Source: Chloroflexota bacterium (GTDB lineage: Bacteria; Chloroflexota; UBA6077; CF-72). From it: a DNA stretch of 21,871 bases. The stretch spans positions 1-21,871 of the forward strand of contig JAFAWJ010000004.1 of NCBI GenBank assembly GCA_019242065.1. The letters run 5' to 3'. The position numbers were made by a program, and so were the translations under genes. The notes beneath the pieces are model-generated. The model had not been told where the DNA came from, searched no databases, and saw only the letters and a program-made list of their open reading frames with translations. Positions 13,083-21,279 of the stretch are shown here, in pieces; positions within the stretch are counted from its first letter, which is position 1; each line of letters starts with the position of its first letter.

Positions 13083-14210
13083 ATGCGCATGCTCCGGATG
13101 CTGGTCGGTCCGCGTCGACGCGTTGAAGATGGGATAGGTCAGCCCCAGCAGAACGCCGTAGATCGCCCACAGCACGGCTTCGGCGGCGGCAGCGCTCAAC
13201 CAACGCCAGGCCGAATCGGCGCCTGAGTACACCACCACCGGCACCACCGCCAGCAGCGACATCATCAGCGGCAGGACCGCGAAGAGCAGGCCGTGCTGCC
13301 AGTCCGACAGGCGCGTCGCGAAGCGATCCTCGAAGCCGCCGTACACCGCGCCCCAGGCGATCCCGAGCGCGGTCACCACGACGATCAGCGTCAGGAAATA
13401 CAGCAGCTCGGACGGAAACTGAGACACCAGCGCGATGAGCGTGCCAGACGGAGTCAGCAGTCGGTCGGCGAGGGGTCCCGCGAGATAAATGAGTGCATTG
13501 ACAATGGTCGTCGCGCCGCCGACCGCGAAGATGCCGGCCAGCGCCCCGGCGCGCAGGCGGCGTGCCGGATTGGAGGGTGGACGCGCGGGCCTCGGAACGA
13601 CGCCTTTGCGGGCGCGCACCAGCCAGACGAGCAAGATGGCAATGGCAGCCACGCGCACCAGGAGCCCGACTGGCAGCACAATTTGCTGCAGCGTCTCGAT
13701 CGCCGCGGCTCCGAACACGAACCCCAACGCGAGCCAGGCGCCCGTATAGGTCATGGCTGCCAGCGTGATGGCCGGCCAGAACTTGCGGAATCGCAAACGG
13801 AGCACGGCGCAGCCGATGACGATCGCCAGACCCAGGCCCGGCACCAGCCGTGCGACAAAGATGGCGGGTTGGCCGCGCTCGTTCAGTTCAGTTTCCGCAC
13901 GGTTGAGCCGCTCTTCAGTCAAGCCAACGAAATGGCCGTAGCGGCTGAGGTCGGTGGGGCCGATCCAGCGCACGACGATGAACAGCAGGCTGGCGCCGAG
14001 GACGCTTGCCAGCGTGAGCGTTACCCACGCGAGCCAGGCCGACAGCGTACCTTCGCGGATTTGCACGCCAAGGAGCACCATCAACAACGCGTTGGGTACC
14101 GGCAGTGGCACGCCGGCCGACTTCAGGAACTGGATGACGGCAACGGTCGGCAGGCCGTGGCTGGCGGTGAACGTGACCAGTCCTGATAAGACTTCTTCGA
14201 GCTCATCCAT
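13050..14210 (-). CDS. DedA/VTT-type membrane protein with an extra C-terminal membrane domain
   Basis: A 386-residue integral membrane protein. Residues 1-170 form a VTT (DedA / SNARE-associated) domain: VPLPVPNALLMVLLGVQ re-entrant loop region, WLAWVTLTLASVLGASLLFIVV, and the family motif around FVARLVPGLGLAIVIG (118-133) with an F-x3-W-A helix following. A further helix at 176-198 leads to a basic linker (RARKGVVPRPARPPSNPARR). Residues 221-362 contain about four more membrane segments that I do not recognise. DedA proteins are linked to phospholipid flipping and to proton-driven homeostasis. Usual DedA length is about 200, so this is nearly double. The stop overlaps the LysR gene by 33 bp. 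There is no clear ribosome binding site before ATG 14210. It lies 126 bp after the VWA gene. Confidence 0.8.
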   Translation of the reverse strand: MDELEEVLSGLVTFTASHGLPTVAVIQFLKSAGVPLPVPNALLMVLLGVQIREGTLSAWLAWVTLTLASVLGASLLFIVVRWIGPTDLSRYGHFVGLTEERLNRAETELNERGQPAIFVARLVPGLGLAIVIGCAVLRLRFRKFWPAITLAAMTYTGAWLALGFVFGAAAIETLQQIVLPVGLLVRVAAIAILLVWLVRARKGVVPRPARPPSNPARRLRAGALAGIFAVGGATTIVNALIYLAGPLADRLLTPSGTLIALVSQFPSELLYFLTLIVVVTALGIAWGAVYGGFEDRFATRLSDWQHGLLFAVLPLMMSLLAVVPVVVYSGADSAWRWLSAAAAEAVLWAIYGVLLGLTYPIFNASTRTDQHPEHAHSGDLAQRGTE

Positions 14211-14325
14211 GGGTCAGCGCCACGTTCCATCGACCAGACCGCAGCCAGGGTACTCTGGAGTGCGCTGAACGGCATGACCTGGGAATCTGCGGGGATCGAC
14301 CTGGTCACCAAAGTGGTGCTCCGGC

Positions 14326-14343
14326 CCCCTCAAAACTCAGGGG
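14326..14343 (-). terminator. Short hairpin spanning the VWA gene stop
   Basis: CCCCT (14326-14330) pairs with AGGGG (14339-14343), with the TGA of the minus gene between them. The stem is only 5 bp and there is no T tract, so readthrough into the DedA-like gene is possible. The rest of the 126-bp gap (14211-14336) shows only a CACCA-N3-TGGTG stem. Confidence 0.3.
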
Positions 14344-15278
14344 AGGCGGCCGAACCAGCGCATGGAGAGGCCAGCGGCGACCAGGAAGAAGGCGGCGGCC
14401 AGGCCGCTGACCAGCGCGGTAATTTCGGTGCGCTGCGGCACCCAGGTAAGATGCGAGCTCAACTGCGAATAGATCTGCGACAACTGGCCCGCGTCTGCCG
14501 CGTAGAAGTACTGGCCACCGGTGACGCTGGCGATGTTGCGGAGCGTCGTTTCGTCCAGTCCAACCGGCTGACGGTCGACGTACGCCTCCTGCCCACGCTG
14601 GCCGATGCCGACCGTGTCAACCTGCACGCCCTGCTGGGTGGCACGCTGCGCCACCGTCGCCGGCGCCTGGCCGAAGTTGTTCTCGCCGTCCGACAGCAGC
14701 ACCACCAGCCCGGGATCGTGTTCGCCCTGGCTATCAACCGGAGCTTGCGACAACTGGGTCAAAGCCGCGTCCAGTCCATCGCCGATGGCGGTGCCACCAT
14801 CGGGCGTCAGACGCTGGAGGGCAGTTTCCGCACGGGTCTTGTCGCTGGACAGCGGCGCCACGACGCTCGCGCCTTGACTGAAACTCACCACTCCCACGCG
14901 GGTGCCATCCGGCAGCGAATCGATGAACTGCGTGGCGGCTGCCGTGGCGGCGCCGAGCCGCGTGGGCTGGATGTCGGTTGCGGCCATCGAGCCCGACACG
15001 TCCAGCACCAGCATGACGTTCGAGCCAGTGCGCGGTACAGCCAGCACCATGGTCGGTCGCGCCAGAGACACCAGCAGCGCGGCCATCCCCAGCAGGAACA
15101 GCACCGGCGGCACGTGGCGCCGCAATCCGGGGCCAGTGCCGACCACCTCGCGCAGGAGTGAGAGGTTGGTGAAGCGCACCGCGTACGCTTTGCGGCGCCG
15201 CTGCATCCAGACATAGACGCCGGCCAGCAGCGGCAGGCACACCAGCGCGACCAGCGCCGTTGGCCAGAGAAACGTCAT
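14337..15278 (-). CDS. VWA domain membrane protein (BatA-like)
   Basis: A 313-residue membrane-anchored von Willebrand factor A protein. Two N-terminal membrane segments (about 5-25 and 58-78) flank a BatA-type loop (AVRFTNLSLLREV). The VWA domain runs from about 87 to 270 and keeps the full MIDAS: D93, S95, S97 in DVSGSM, T163 in GGTAIG and D197 in LSDGE. A last membrane segment (287-307) ends just before RWFGRLP. In aerotolerance (Bat) and MoxR systems such proteins are metal-dependent adaptors that pair with a MoxR ATPase and a DUF58 protein. Its ATG overlaps the TGA of the DUF58 gene (4 bp), so the two are translationally coupled. A BatD- or TPR-type partner is not in this run. Confidence 0.9.
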   Translation of the reverse strand: MTFLWPTALVALVCLPLLAGVYVWMQRRRKAYAVRFTNLSLLREVVGTGPGLRRHVPPVLFLLGMAALLVSLARPTMVLAVPRTGSNVMLVLDVSGSMAATDIQPTRLGAATAAATQFIDSLPDGTRVGVVSFSQGASVVAPLSSDKTRAETALQRLTPDGGTAIGDGLDAALTQLSQAPVDSQGEHDPGLVVLLSDGENNFGQAPATVAQRATQQGVQVDTVGIGQRGQEAYVDRQPVGLDETTLRNIASVTGGQYFYAADAGQLSQIYSQLSSHLTWVPQRTEITALVSGLAAAFFLVAAGLSMRWFGRLP

Positions 15279-16225
15279 GCCACCGGCACCTCATCCGGTC
15301 GGCTGGGCACCATCGGCACCACCGTGCGCGGGCGAGTCTGTCGTCGGCGCGCATCGAGAAAGCTCGCCATCGACTCCAGCAGCGCGCCGTCGGTGCCCAG
15401 ATGGACCACCTCAGCGCCACACGCGCGCAAGCTGGCATCGATGCGGACCGACTGTTGCGCGGCAGCATCGTGAAAGCGTTGTCGCAGGCGCGTGTCACCC
15501 GTATCGACCGTTAGCTGCGTGCCGGTTTCCGGATCCTCGAACGTGACGACGCCAATATCCGGCAGGTCCACCTCACGCGGATCCTCCACGCGCACCGCGA
15601 TCACCTCGTGGCGGCGAGTCAACGATCGCAAACGCTCCGCCCATCCGTCAGGCACCAGGAAATCCGTGACCAGCACAATCATCGACGCGCGTCGCATCAG
15701 ACGCGGCAGCACGCCAAGCACACCCGCCAGATCCGTGGGACCGGCGTCTGGAGGCCGACGCGGTTCGTCGCGCAGGCGACCCACGATCCGCTCGACGTGC
15801 GCGTGTCCAGCACCCGGCGGCACGATACCGACGACGTTTTCGGCAAACAGCAGCAAGCCGACCCGGTTGCCGCGCTGGCCGAGCAATTCGCCAGCCACGG
15901 CCGACAGCTCGACCGCCAGGTCGCGCTTGAGGCTCCGCCCGGTGCCCCAGTCGATCGACGGGCTGACGTCGACGACCAGCCAGATATCCAGGCCGCGCTC
16001 GTCGTGCGCCTCGCGAATGTACGGCCGATCCGAGCGAGCCGTCAGCTGCCAGTCGATGCGGCGCACGTCGTCGCCCGGCTGGTATTCGCGCACCTGCGCA
16101 AATTCAATACCCGGTCCTGACTGACGCGAGCGCTCGTCGCCATTGGCGCGCCGCGCCAGTGGACGCAAGATAGTCCACCGCAGGCGGCGCAGCAGGAGCC
16201 GTGTCGTACCGGATTCAGGCTGCAT
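15275..16225 (-). CDS. DUF58 domain protein (MoxR-associated)
   Basis: A 316-residue soluble protein. The DUF58 signature is complete: GPGIEF at 38-42, R46, Y48, the PGDDVRRIDW stretch at 50-59, and ARSDRPYIRE. The following region is VWA-like with DVSPS (86-90) as a partial MIDAS (D-x-S-x-S). VGLLLFAENVVGIVPPGAG and MIVLVTDFLVPDG complete the fold. DUF58 proteins occur almost always next to MoxR ATPases and are thought to be targets or adaptors of them. It overlaps the MoxR gene by 11 bp and the VWA gene by 4 bp, so all three are probably made together. The exact client is not known. Confidence 0.92.
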   Translation of the reverse strand: MQPESGTTRLLLRRLRWTILRPLARRANGDERSRQSGPGIEFAQVREYQPGDDVRRIDWQLTARSDRPYIREAHDERGLDIWLVVDVSPSIDWGTGRSLKRDLAVELSAVAGELLGQRGNRVGLLLFAENVVGIVPPGAGHAHVERIVGRLRDEPRRPPDAGPTDLAGVLGVLPRLMRRASMIVLVTDFLVPDGWAERLRSLTRRHEVIAVRVEDPREVDLPDIGVVTFEDPETGTQLTVDTGDTRLRQRFHDAAAQQSVRIDASLRACGAEVVHLGTDGALLESMASFLDARRRQTRPRTVVPMVPSRPDEVPVA

Positions 16226-17237
16226 CGCGGTCCGCCAGGTCCAGCCGCGGCGCTGGATGCCGTGAGAGCAGGAAGCGCACCGCGGCGTCAGCGCTCCCGC
16301 CGGCCGCGAGGCTCTCGTAGGTCAGGACCAGTCGGTGGCGGAGGATCTCCGGCGCCAGGTACTCCACGTCGGTCGCCAGCGCGTAGCGTCGTCCGCGCAA
16401 AAACGCCAGGGCGCGAGCCGCGGCCACCAGGTTGATGGAGGCGCGCGGGCTGGCGCCAAATTGAATCGCGCCCGCAAGCTGCGGCAGGCCATGCCTGGCC
16501 GGATTGCGCGTCGCGTCCACCAAGGTCACGGCATATGCCACGACGCGTGGATCGACGTAGATGGCATCCGTCAGCTCCTGCAGCTCGACCAGCCTGGCCG
16601 GCGTGAGCACCTGCCGCAGCGCGATGCTCGGCCCGGTCACCCGCTGGACGACAACCAGCTCGTCGTCGTAGGACGGATAGTCGACCAGCACTTTGAACAT
16701 AAATCGGTCCAGCTGTGCCTCTGGCAGCGGATAGGTCCCGTCCGATTCGATCGGATTCTGCGTGGCCAGCACCAGGAACGGCTCCGGCACGCGGAAGGTC
16801 TGCTTGCCAATGGTGACCTGGTGCTCTTGCATGACTTCCAGCAGGGCTGACTGGACTTTGGCCGACGACCGGTTGATCTCGTCGGCCAGGAGCAGATTGG
16901 CGAAAACCGGCCCGAGCTCGGTGATGAAGCCGCTGGTCGCGCCCGTGTACATGCGCGTGCCAACCAGGTCCGCTGGAACCAGGTCGGGCGTGAACTGCAC
17001 GCGACCGAACGTGCCGCCGACGACCTGGGCCAACGCCTTGATGGTCGCGGTCTTGGCCAGGCCGGGCACGCCCTCCAGGAGGACGTGGCCGCGCGCCAGG
17101 AGTGCGACCAGCAGGCATTCCAGCAGCCGGTCCTGACCCACAATCAGTTTGCGCAGCTCGAACAGGACCTCTTCCAACTGACCTCCGGTCTGACCGACGG
17201 TCGAAGGCGCGGCGTCATCTAACACACTTGCAGACAC
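16215..17237 (-). CDS. MoxR family AAA+ ATPase
   Basis: A 340-residue AAA+ chaperone-like ATPase. Walker A is GVPGLAKT at 56-63. Walker B is LLLADE at 115-120 with the usual INR next, which also forms the sensor-adjacent loop. QFTPDLVPADLVGT is the characteristic MoxR helix-2 insert, LATQNPIESDGTYPLPEAQLDRF is the sensor 1 and arginine-finger region, and GASPRASINLV is the sensor 2 motif. MoxR ATPases help assemble or activate metal- or cofactor-bearing and cell-envelope complexes, with VWA proteins as adaptors. Here DUF58 and VWA genes follow with overlaps. The start is 35 bp downstream of the AlkZ-like gene on the same strand, so it is likely part of the same transcript. Confidence 0.94.
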   Translation of the reverse strand: MSASVLDDAAPSTVGQTGGQLEEVLFELRKLIVGQDRLLECLLVALLARGHVLLEGVPGLAKTATIKALAQVVGGTFGRVQFTPDLVPADLVGTRMYTGATSGFITELGPVFANLLLADEINRSSAKVQSALLEVMQEHQVTIGKQTFRVPEPFLVLATQNPIESDGTYPLPEAQLDRFMFKVLVDYPSYDDELVVVQRVTGPSIALRQVLTPARLVELQELTDAIYVDPRVVAYAVTLVDATRNPARHGLPQLAGAIQFGASPRASINLVAAARALAFLRGRRYALATDVEYLAPEILRHRLVLTYESLAAGGSADAAVRFLLSRHPAPRLDLADRDAA

Positions 17238-17272
17238 AGGTGAACCTCGTCCGAAAGTCTGGACAAGACCTA

Positions 17273-18367
17273 TTAACGAGAACAGAATTTCCGATTAGGA
17301 ATCTGTAAGCGCAGTCCGACAAACGCCGCGTAGCGTTCGGCCGCGGCCTCGATCGCTTCGCGTTGGGCAAGCGTTGGCGCAATCGACCAACGGATGTCCA
17401 CGTCGACTGGGTCTGGCCGCCGCGCGGCGCTCCAGCGGCCCACCACCTGGCCGTCGAGCAGCAGGACGTGACGGAAGGGGACGTCCGGCAGCGGGTCGGC
17501 CGTCGCATTCGGCCCTCGCTTGTAATACAAGTCGCGTTCGCGATATGCGACGGTGAATTCATCGTAGTTGGGCAACAGGTGGGCGGAGATGGATTCGGGC
17601 TTTGTGTGCGGCGGGTCCGAATGCCAGTACGTGTGGCCGTCCAGCGTGTCGCGGTGCAGCCGATGCGCATTGGCCTGTAGGCCACGGTTGATGTCGCCCA
17701 TCGAGAGACCCGACCACCAGGCGCAATCGCGCACCAGTGCCGGGCCGTGACTGTTGAAATACCGCCACGTGAGCTCGGCCACTGCCGCGTCACGGTCCAG
17801 GGCTGGGAGGGCCGGTACGCGCTCATCCAGGAGGGCGTAGGTGTGCTGGCGGCCGCGGCGCGGGCCACTGCAGACCACTGATGCCACCTCGGCGAGCAAC
17901 AGGATCTGGCCGAGTATTGCGCCGCTGGCCACGGCGACGCCGCTCTCACGCAGCAGTGAGCCGATCTCGGGGCGGGTCAGGTTTTTGCCGCCGCGGAGGG
18001 CCTGGGTGAGGACGGCGTTGGCGGACGCGAGCGTCGCGTCGTCGAGGCCCAGGCTGCGGGTGTAGGCGGCTGCCGATGCGCCGATGCGGGGACCGGTGAG
18101 CGCCAGCATCCAGCGAATGTCTGCGGGAGCGACGCAGTGCCAGGTTGGCCGCAGCACGTGGGTGCGCAGGATCTTGCCCGCGTCGAAGGCAGTTTCGATC
18201 GCCTGGAGGCGCGGGTCACGCAGACGCAGGCCCAGGGCCCAGCACGCCGCGGGCCAGTCCTGCGCCTGGACCGCCCCCAGGTGGGCCACCAGCGCGCCCG
18301 GATCATCCATCGGAGCACTGAGCCGCTGATTGCCCAGCCGCGCGCGCAGGATGTCGCCGTGTTTCAC
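17273..18367 (-). CDS. AlkZ-like winged-helix DNA glycosylase family protein (HTH_42)
   Basis: A 364-residue protein of the AlkZ / YcaQ-type superfamily, which excises damaged bases or unhooks interstrand crosslinks. The catalytic QxQ motif is present as Q34-A-Q36 in AVQAQDWPAACWALGLRL. Other family landmarks are LRTHVLRPTWHCVAPADIRWML, LTRPEIGSLLRESGV, RDCAWWSGLSMGDINRGL and HLLPNYDEFTVAYRER, the last near the C-terminal beta domain with LLLDGQVVGRW. It starts at GTG 18367, 8 bp after the stop of the ThDP enzyme gene, with no clear ribosome binding site. Glycosylase activity is inferred from the motif; many homologues are untested. It shows no sequence link to its MoxR neighbours beyond position. 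Confidence 0.85.
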   Translation of the reverse strand: MKHGDILRARLGNQRLSAPMDDPGALVAHLGAVQAQDWPAACWALGLRLRDPRLQAIETAFDAGKILRTHVLRPTWHCVAPADIRWMLALTGPRIGASAAAYTRSLGLDDATLASANAVLTQALRGGKNLTRPEIGSLLRESGVAVASGAILGQILLLAEVASVVCSGPRRGRQHTYALLDERVPALPALDRDAAVAELTWRYFNSHGPALVRDCAWWSGLSMGDINRGLQANAHRLHRDTLDGHTYWHSDPPHTKPESISAHLLPNYDEFTVAYRERDLYYKRGPNATADPLPDVPFRHVLLLDGQVVGRWSAARRPDPVDVDIRWSIAPTLAQREAIEAAAERYAAFVGLRLQIPNRKFCSR

Positions 18368-18375
18368 ACGAAGTT

Positions 18376-20061
18376 TCAGGCGCGTGGCGCGGGGTGTAGC
18401 TTCGGCAGCGGACTTTCCCGCAAGTGGCGGAACGGCTGTGGCATGACACCTACTGGCACGTCGATCAGCACGGGCTCGCCACTGCGCCCCAGCGTCTCAC
18501 GCAACAAGCCCTCGAGCTCCCCTGGTGTCGTGGCCCGCGCGCCGCGCACGCCAAAGCTTTCGGCCAGCTCCACGAAATCTGGATTCAGCAATTCGCTGCC
18601 AAAAATCCGGCCGTCGAACTGCTGCACCTGCGCACGGCGGACATTGCCATACGCCTGGTCGTTGAAGACGACCGTCACCAATCCGATCCCGAACTTGCGC
18701 GCGGTCGACAGCTCGGGCAGCGCCCAGCCGAAACCACCGTCACCGCTGATCGACAGCACGGGCTTGTCAGGATTGGCCACCCGCGCCCCGAGCGCGGTCG
18801 GAAACCCGTAGCCGAGCGTACCCTGATAGCCAGGCGAGATGTACGTCCGCGGGTGATACACCGGGAACGCCGCCTGCGACAGATACCCGACCTGGGTGAA
18901 CTCGTTGACCAGGATGCCGTCCTCGGGCAGCGAGGCGCGCAGCGAACGCACCCACCCGTACTGCGGCTCGATCTGCGACTGGAGGTCTTCCGCCCAGCGA
19001 CGGACGTGATCGAGGTCGAGCCACAGCCGCCGACCGCTGGTCGCACCGCCCGCGAGCTCGTCGCGGAGCGCCGACAAACCGAGTGCCGCGTCGCCGAGAA
19101 TGGCCACATCCGGGTGCCGCGGCTCGTCCAGGTCGGCTGGCTCGGCATTCAGCAGGATGCAGCGCGCTCCGTCCGCCAGGGGCAGCTGCGTCTGACCGCC
19201 GAGAAAGCGGCTGCCTACCCCCAGCACAAGGTCAGCCTCGGCCAGCGGGGCGCGTCCGCCGAGCCAGGTGAGCGCCAGCGGGTGGCGGTCGTCCAGGGCG
19301 CCGCGACCGTTCGGACTCATCACCACGGGACACTGCAGCAGCTCGGCAAGCTGCCTTAACGGCAGGCTGGCATCGCCGGCCACGACGCCTCCGCCCGCGT
19401 AAATGACGGGCCGCTCGGCGGTGGCCAGGAGCCGGACCGCGCGTTGGACGGCGGCCGCGTCCGGCACCAGTGGTGCATCGCCGGCCACCGGCTCCGGCAG
19501 GCTGATCTCGGCGGTGGCCTGCAGGATGTCGGGCGGCACTTCCAGGCCGACGGGTCGCGGCCGCCCGCTGCGCAGCTGGCGAACGGCCTCGTGTACCAGG
19601 TGGGGCACCTGCTCGGGGGTCTCGGCACGGGCCGACCACTTCGTGAGCGACCGCAGGATCTGGGACTGCTCGGGGATCTCGTGCAGCAGGCCCAGGCCGC
19701 GACCGATGGCATCCGAGGGGATCTGGCCGGCGATGCACAGCACCCGCGACGAGCAGGCGTATGCCGTGGACACACCGGCCAGCGCGTTCAGCAGGCCAGG
19801 GCCGGGTACGACCATGCACCCGCCGATGCGCCCGGTGGATCGCGAATACCCGTCGGCCATATACGAGGTGGCCTGCTCGTGGCGGGTGTTGCAGTACGCG
19901 ATCTGATCGGTTGCGGGCAGGCGGGCCAGGCCGTCGACGGCGTAGTCGAGCTGGACGCCAGGGACGCCGAAGAGGTGGCGGATTCCCTCGCGTGCGAGCT
20001 GGCGCGCGAGGGCGTCTCCGCCGCGCATTGTCTCCGCGGGTGCCTGGGTCTGAGTGGCCAT
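18376..20061 (-). CDS. Thiamine diphosphate-dependent enzyme, acetolactate synthase-like
   Basis: A 561-residue ThDP enzyme of the AHAS / pyruvate oxidase / decarboxylase superfamily. The N-terminal Pyr domain carries HLFGVPGVQLDY and the activating glutamate E62 in RHEQATSYMADGY. The middle domain has the usual RPVIYAGGGVVAG and LGVGSRFLGGQ strands. The C-terminal PP domain has the GDG...N motif: GDG at 440-442 and NDQ at 467-469. Length fits the family. FAD-binding and substrate specificity cannot be read, and no small regulatory subunit is next to it, so true AHAS is less likely than a decarboxylase- or lyase-like member. ATG 20061 lacks a ribosome binding site but has TAGACT 9 nt upstream; ATG 20028 is an alternative. 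It heads a five-gene minus run. Confidence 0.9.
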   Translation of the reverse strand: MATQTQAPAETMRGGDALARQLAREGIRHLFGVPGVQLDYAVDGLARLPATDQIAYCNTRHEQATSYMADGYSRSTGRIGGCMVVPGPGLLNALAGVSTAYACSSRVLCIAGQIPSDAIGRGLGLLHEIPEQSQILRSLTKWSARAETPEQVPHLVHEAVRQLRSGRPRPVGLEVPPDILQATAEISLPEPVAGDAPLVPDAAAVQRAVRLLATAERPVIYAGGGVVAGDASLPLRQLAELLQCPVVMSPNGRGALDDRHPLALTWLGGRAPLAEADLVLGVGSRFLGGQTQLPLADGARCILLNAEPADLDEPRHPDVAILGDAALGLSALRDELAGGATSGRRLWLDLDHVRRWAEDLQSQIEPQYGWVRSLRASLPEDGILVNEFTQVGYLSQAAFPVYHPRTYISPGYQGTLGYGFPTALGARVANPDKPVLSISGDGGFGWALPELSTARKFGIGLVTVVFNDQAYGNVRRAQVQQFDGRIFGSELLNPDFVELAESFGVRGARATTPGELEGLLRETLGRSGEPVLIDVPVGVMPQPFRHLRESPLPKLHPAPRA

Positions 20062-20070
20062 GCGCTGCGC

Positions 20071-20076
20071 AGTCTA
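20071..20076 (-). promoter_or_regulatory. Candidate -10 hexamer for a leaderless ThDP enzyme message
   Basis: On the minus strand TAGACT is followed by 9 nt and then ATG 20061. No ribosome binding site precedes that ATG, and no -35 match is clear. The spacing fits a leaderless start. Confidence 0.3.
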
Positions 20077-20119
20077 TGCCACCCGGCCCGAGGGCGCCGC
20101 GTTCGCAGCCTGAGTCGCG

Positions 20120-20125
20120 TACGCT
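20120..20125 (+). promoter_or_regulatory. Candidate -10 hexamer for a leaderless aminotransferase message
   Basis: TACGCT is followed by 8 nt and then GTG 20134. The same hexamer is the best -10 for the monooxygenase gene at 12104-12109. No -35 match is clear. Confidence 0.3.
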
Positions 20126-20133
20126 CAGGTGTC

Positions 20134-21279
20134 GTGCCAAGTGTTGCCCTCAGCCTTGCCGAACTGCGCGCCCGACCAGGCCGCAAGTGGCACCGCTACG
20201 CAGGAGACGTCTTACCGGCGTGGATCGCCGAAATGGACTTCGGCGTTGCGGACCCCATCGAGCGCGTCCTGCGCCGCATCACCGAAGAAGCTGCCTACGG
20301 TTACGAGTCGTCGACCTTGTCGCCCGCTCTGGCCGACGCCTTCGCCGCGCACATGCAAGCCCAGTTCGGCTGGCAGCCAGGCACCGCGCACGTCGTTCCG
20401 GTCGCCGACCTGGTCCAGGCGCTCTTTACGCTGGTCACTGCCTTCTCGTCGCGCGGCCAGGGAGTGGTGGTACACACACCGATTTACCCACCCTTTCTGG
20501 ACTCCATCCGTTTGACGGGTCGGCGCGTCGTCGAGCATCGGCTGCGTGACGACGGAACGCGATTCGTCGTCGACACACCGTCGCTTGGGGATGTGCCGAT
20601 GGTGTTGTTGTGCAATCCGCACAATCCCACCGGACGGGTCTTCGAGCGCCACGAGCTGGAGGCCATCGCGGCGGCGGCGATCGAACATGACGTGATCGTG
20701 GTCGCCGACGAGGTCCATGCCGACTTTGCGTACACCGGCCATCAGCACACTCCGCTCGCCTCGCTTGGCCCAGAGATCGCCGCGCGCACGATCACCATCA
20801 CCTCCGCAACCAAGGCCTACAACATTCCTGGACTGCGCTGTGGACTGATGTCCTTCGGCTCGGCGGAGCTGCGCGAACGGTTTCGCGCGGCCATTCCTGA
20901 CCGCATGCTCGGCATCGCCAACCGCTTCGGGATCGAGGCCACGGTCTCGGCGTGGACCGAGTGTGGTGACTGGTTTGCAGATGTGATGGCGCAGCTCCAG
21001 GCGAATCGTGAGCAGGTTGTTGAGTTCTTTGGCCGCGAGCTACCCGAGATCGGCGTTCACGCGCCGGAGGCGACGTACCTGGCCTGGCTCGACTGTTCGC
21101 GGTTGTCGCTGCCGGGCGGGCCCCAGCAGTTCTTCCTGGAAACCGCCCGCGTGGCGCTGAACGACGGCACTGACTTCGGGCCGCCAGGCCGGGGCCACGT
21201 CCGACTCAACTTCGCCACCGCCACGCCCATCCTTGGTGAGATCCTGGACCGAATGGCAAGGGCGCTCCACCGGATCTAG
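20134..21279 (+). CDS. PLP-dependent C-S lyase / aminotransferase, MalY-PatB family
   Basis: A 381-residue fold-type I PLP enzyme. WIAEMDF near residue 30 is the MalY/PatB marker, YGY at 55-57 follows, and HTPIYPPF lines the site. NPHNPTGRVF begins at N161. DEVHADF has D192 that binds the pyridine nitrogen. SATKAYNIPGL holds the Schiff-base lysine K227. GHVRLNFAT carries the C-terminal arginine that binds the substrate carboxylate. The family cleaves cystathionine or related C-S bonds, and some members transaminate. GTG 20134 is used because it directly precedes PSVALSLAELR; the frame stays open far upstream only because it crosses the opposite ThDP gene. Its TAG stop overlaps the stop of the convergent SDR gene by 4 bp (CTAG). 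Confidence 0.9.
   Translation: MPSVALSLAELRARPGRKWHRYAGDVLPAWIAEMDFGVADPIERVLRRITEEAAYGYESSTLSPALADAFAAHMQAQFGWQPGTAHVVPVADLVQALFTLVTAFSSRGQGVVVHTPIYPPFLDSIRLTGRRVVEHRLRDDGTRFVVDTPSLGDVPMVLLCNPHNPTGRVFERHELEAIAAAAIEHDVIVVADEVHADFAYTGHQHTPLASLGPEIAARTITITSATKAYNIPGLRCGLMSFGSAELRERFRAAIPDRMLGIANRFGIEATVSAWTECGDWFADVMAQLQANREQVVEFFGRELPEIGVHAPEATYLAWLDCSRLSLPGGPQQFFLETARVALNDGTDFGPPGRGHVRLNFATATPILGEILDRMARALHRI

Noticed and set aside
19444..20133. N-terminal extension of the C-S lyase frame
   Set aside because: The extension lies opposite the ThDP enzyme gene, has no family similarity, and the recognised domain starts right after GTG 20134.
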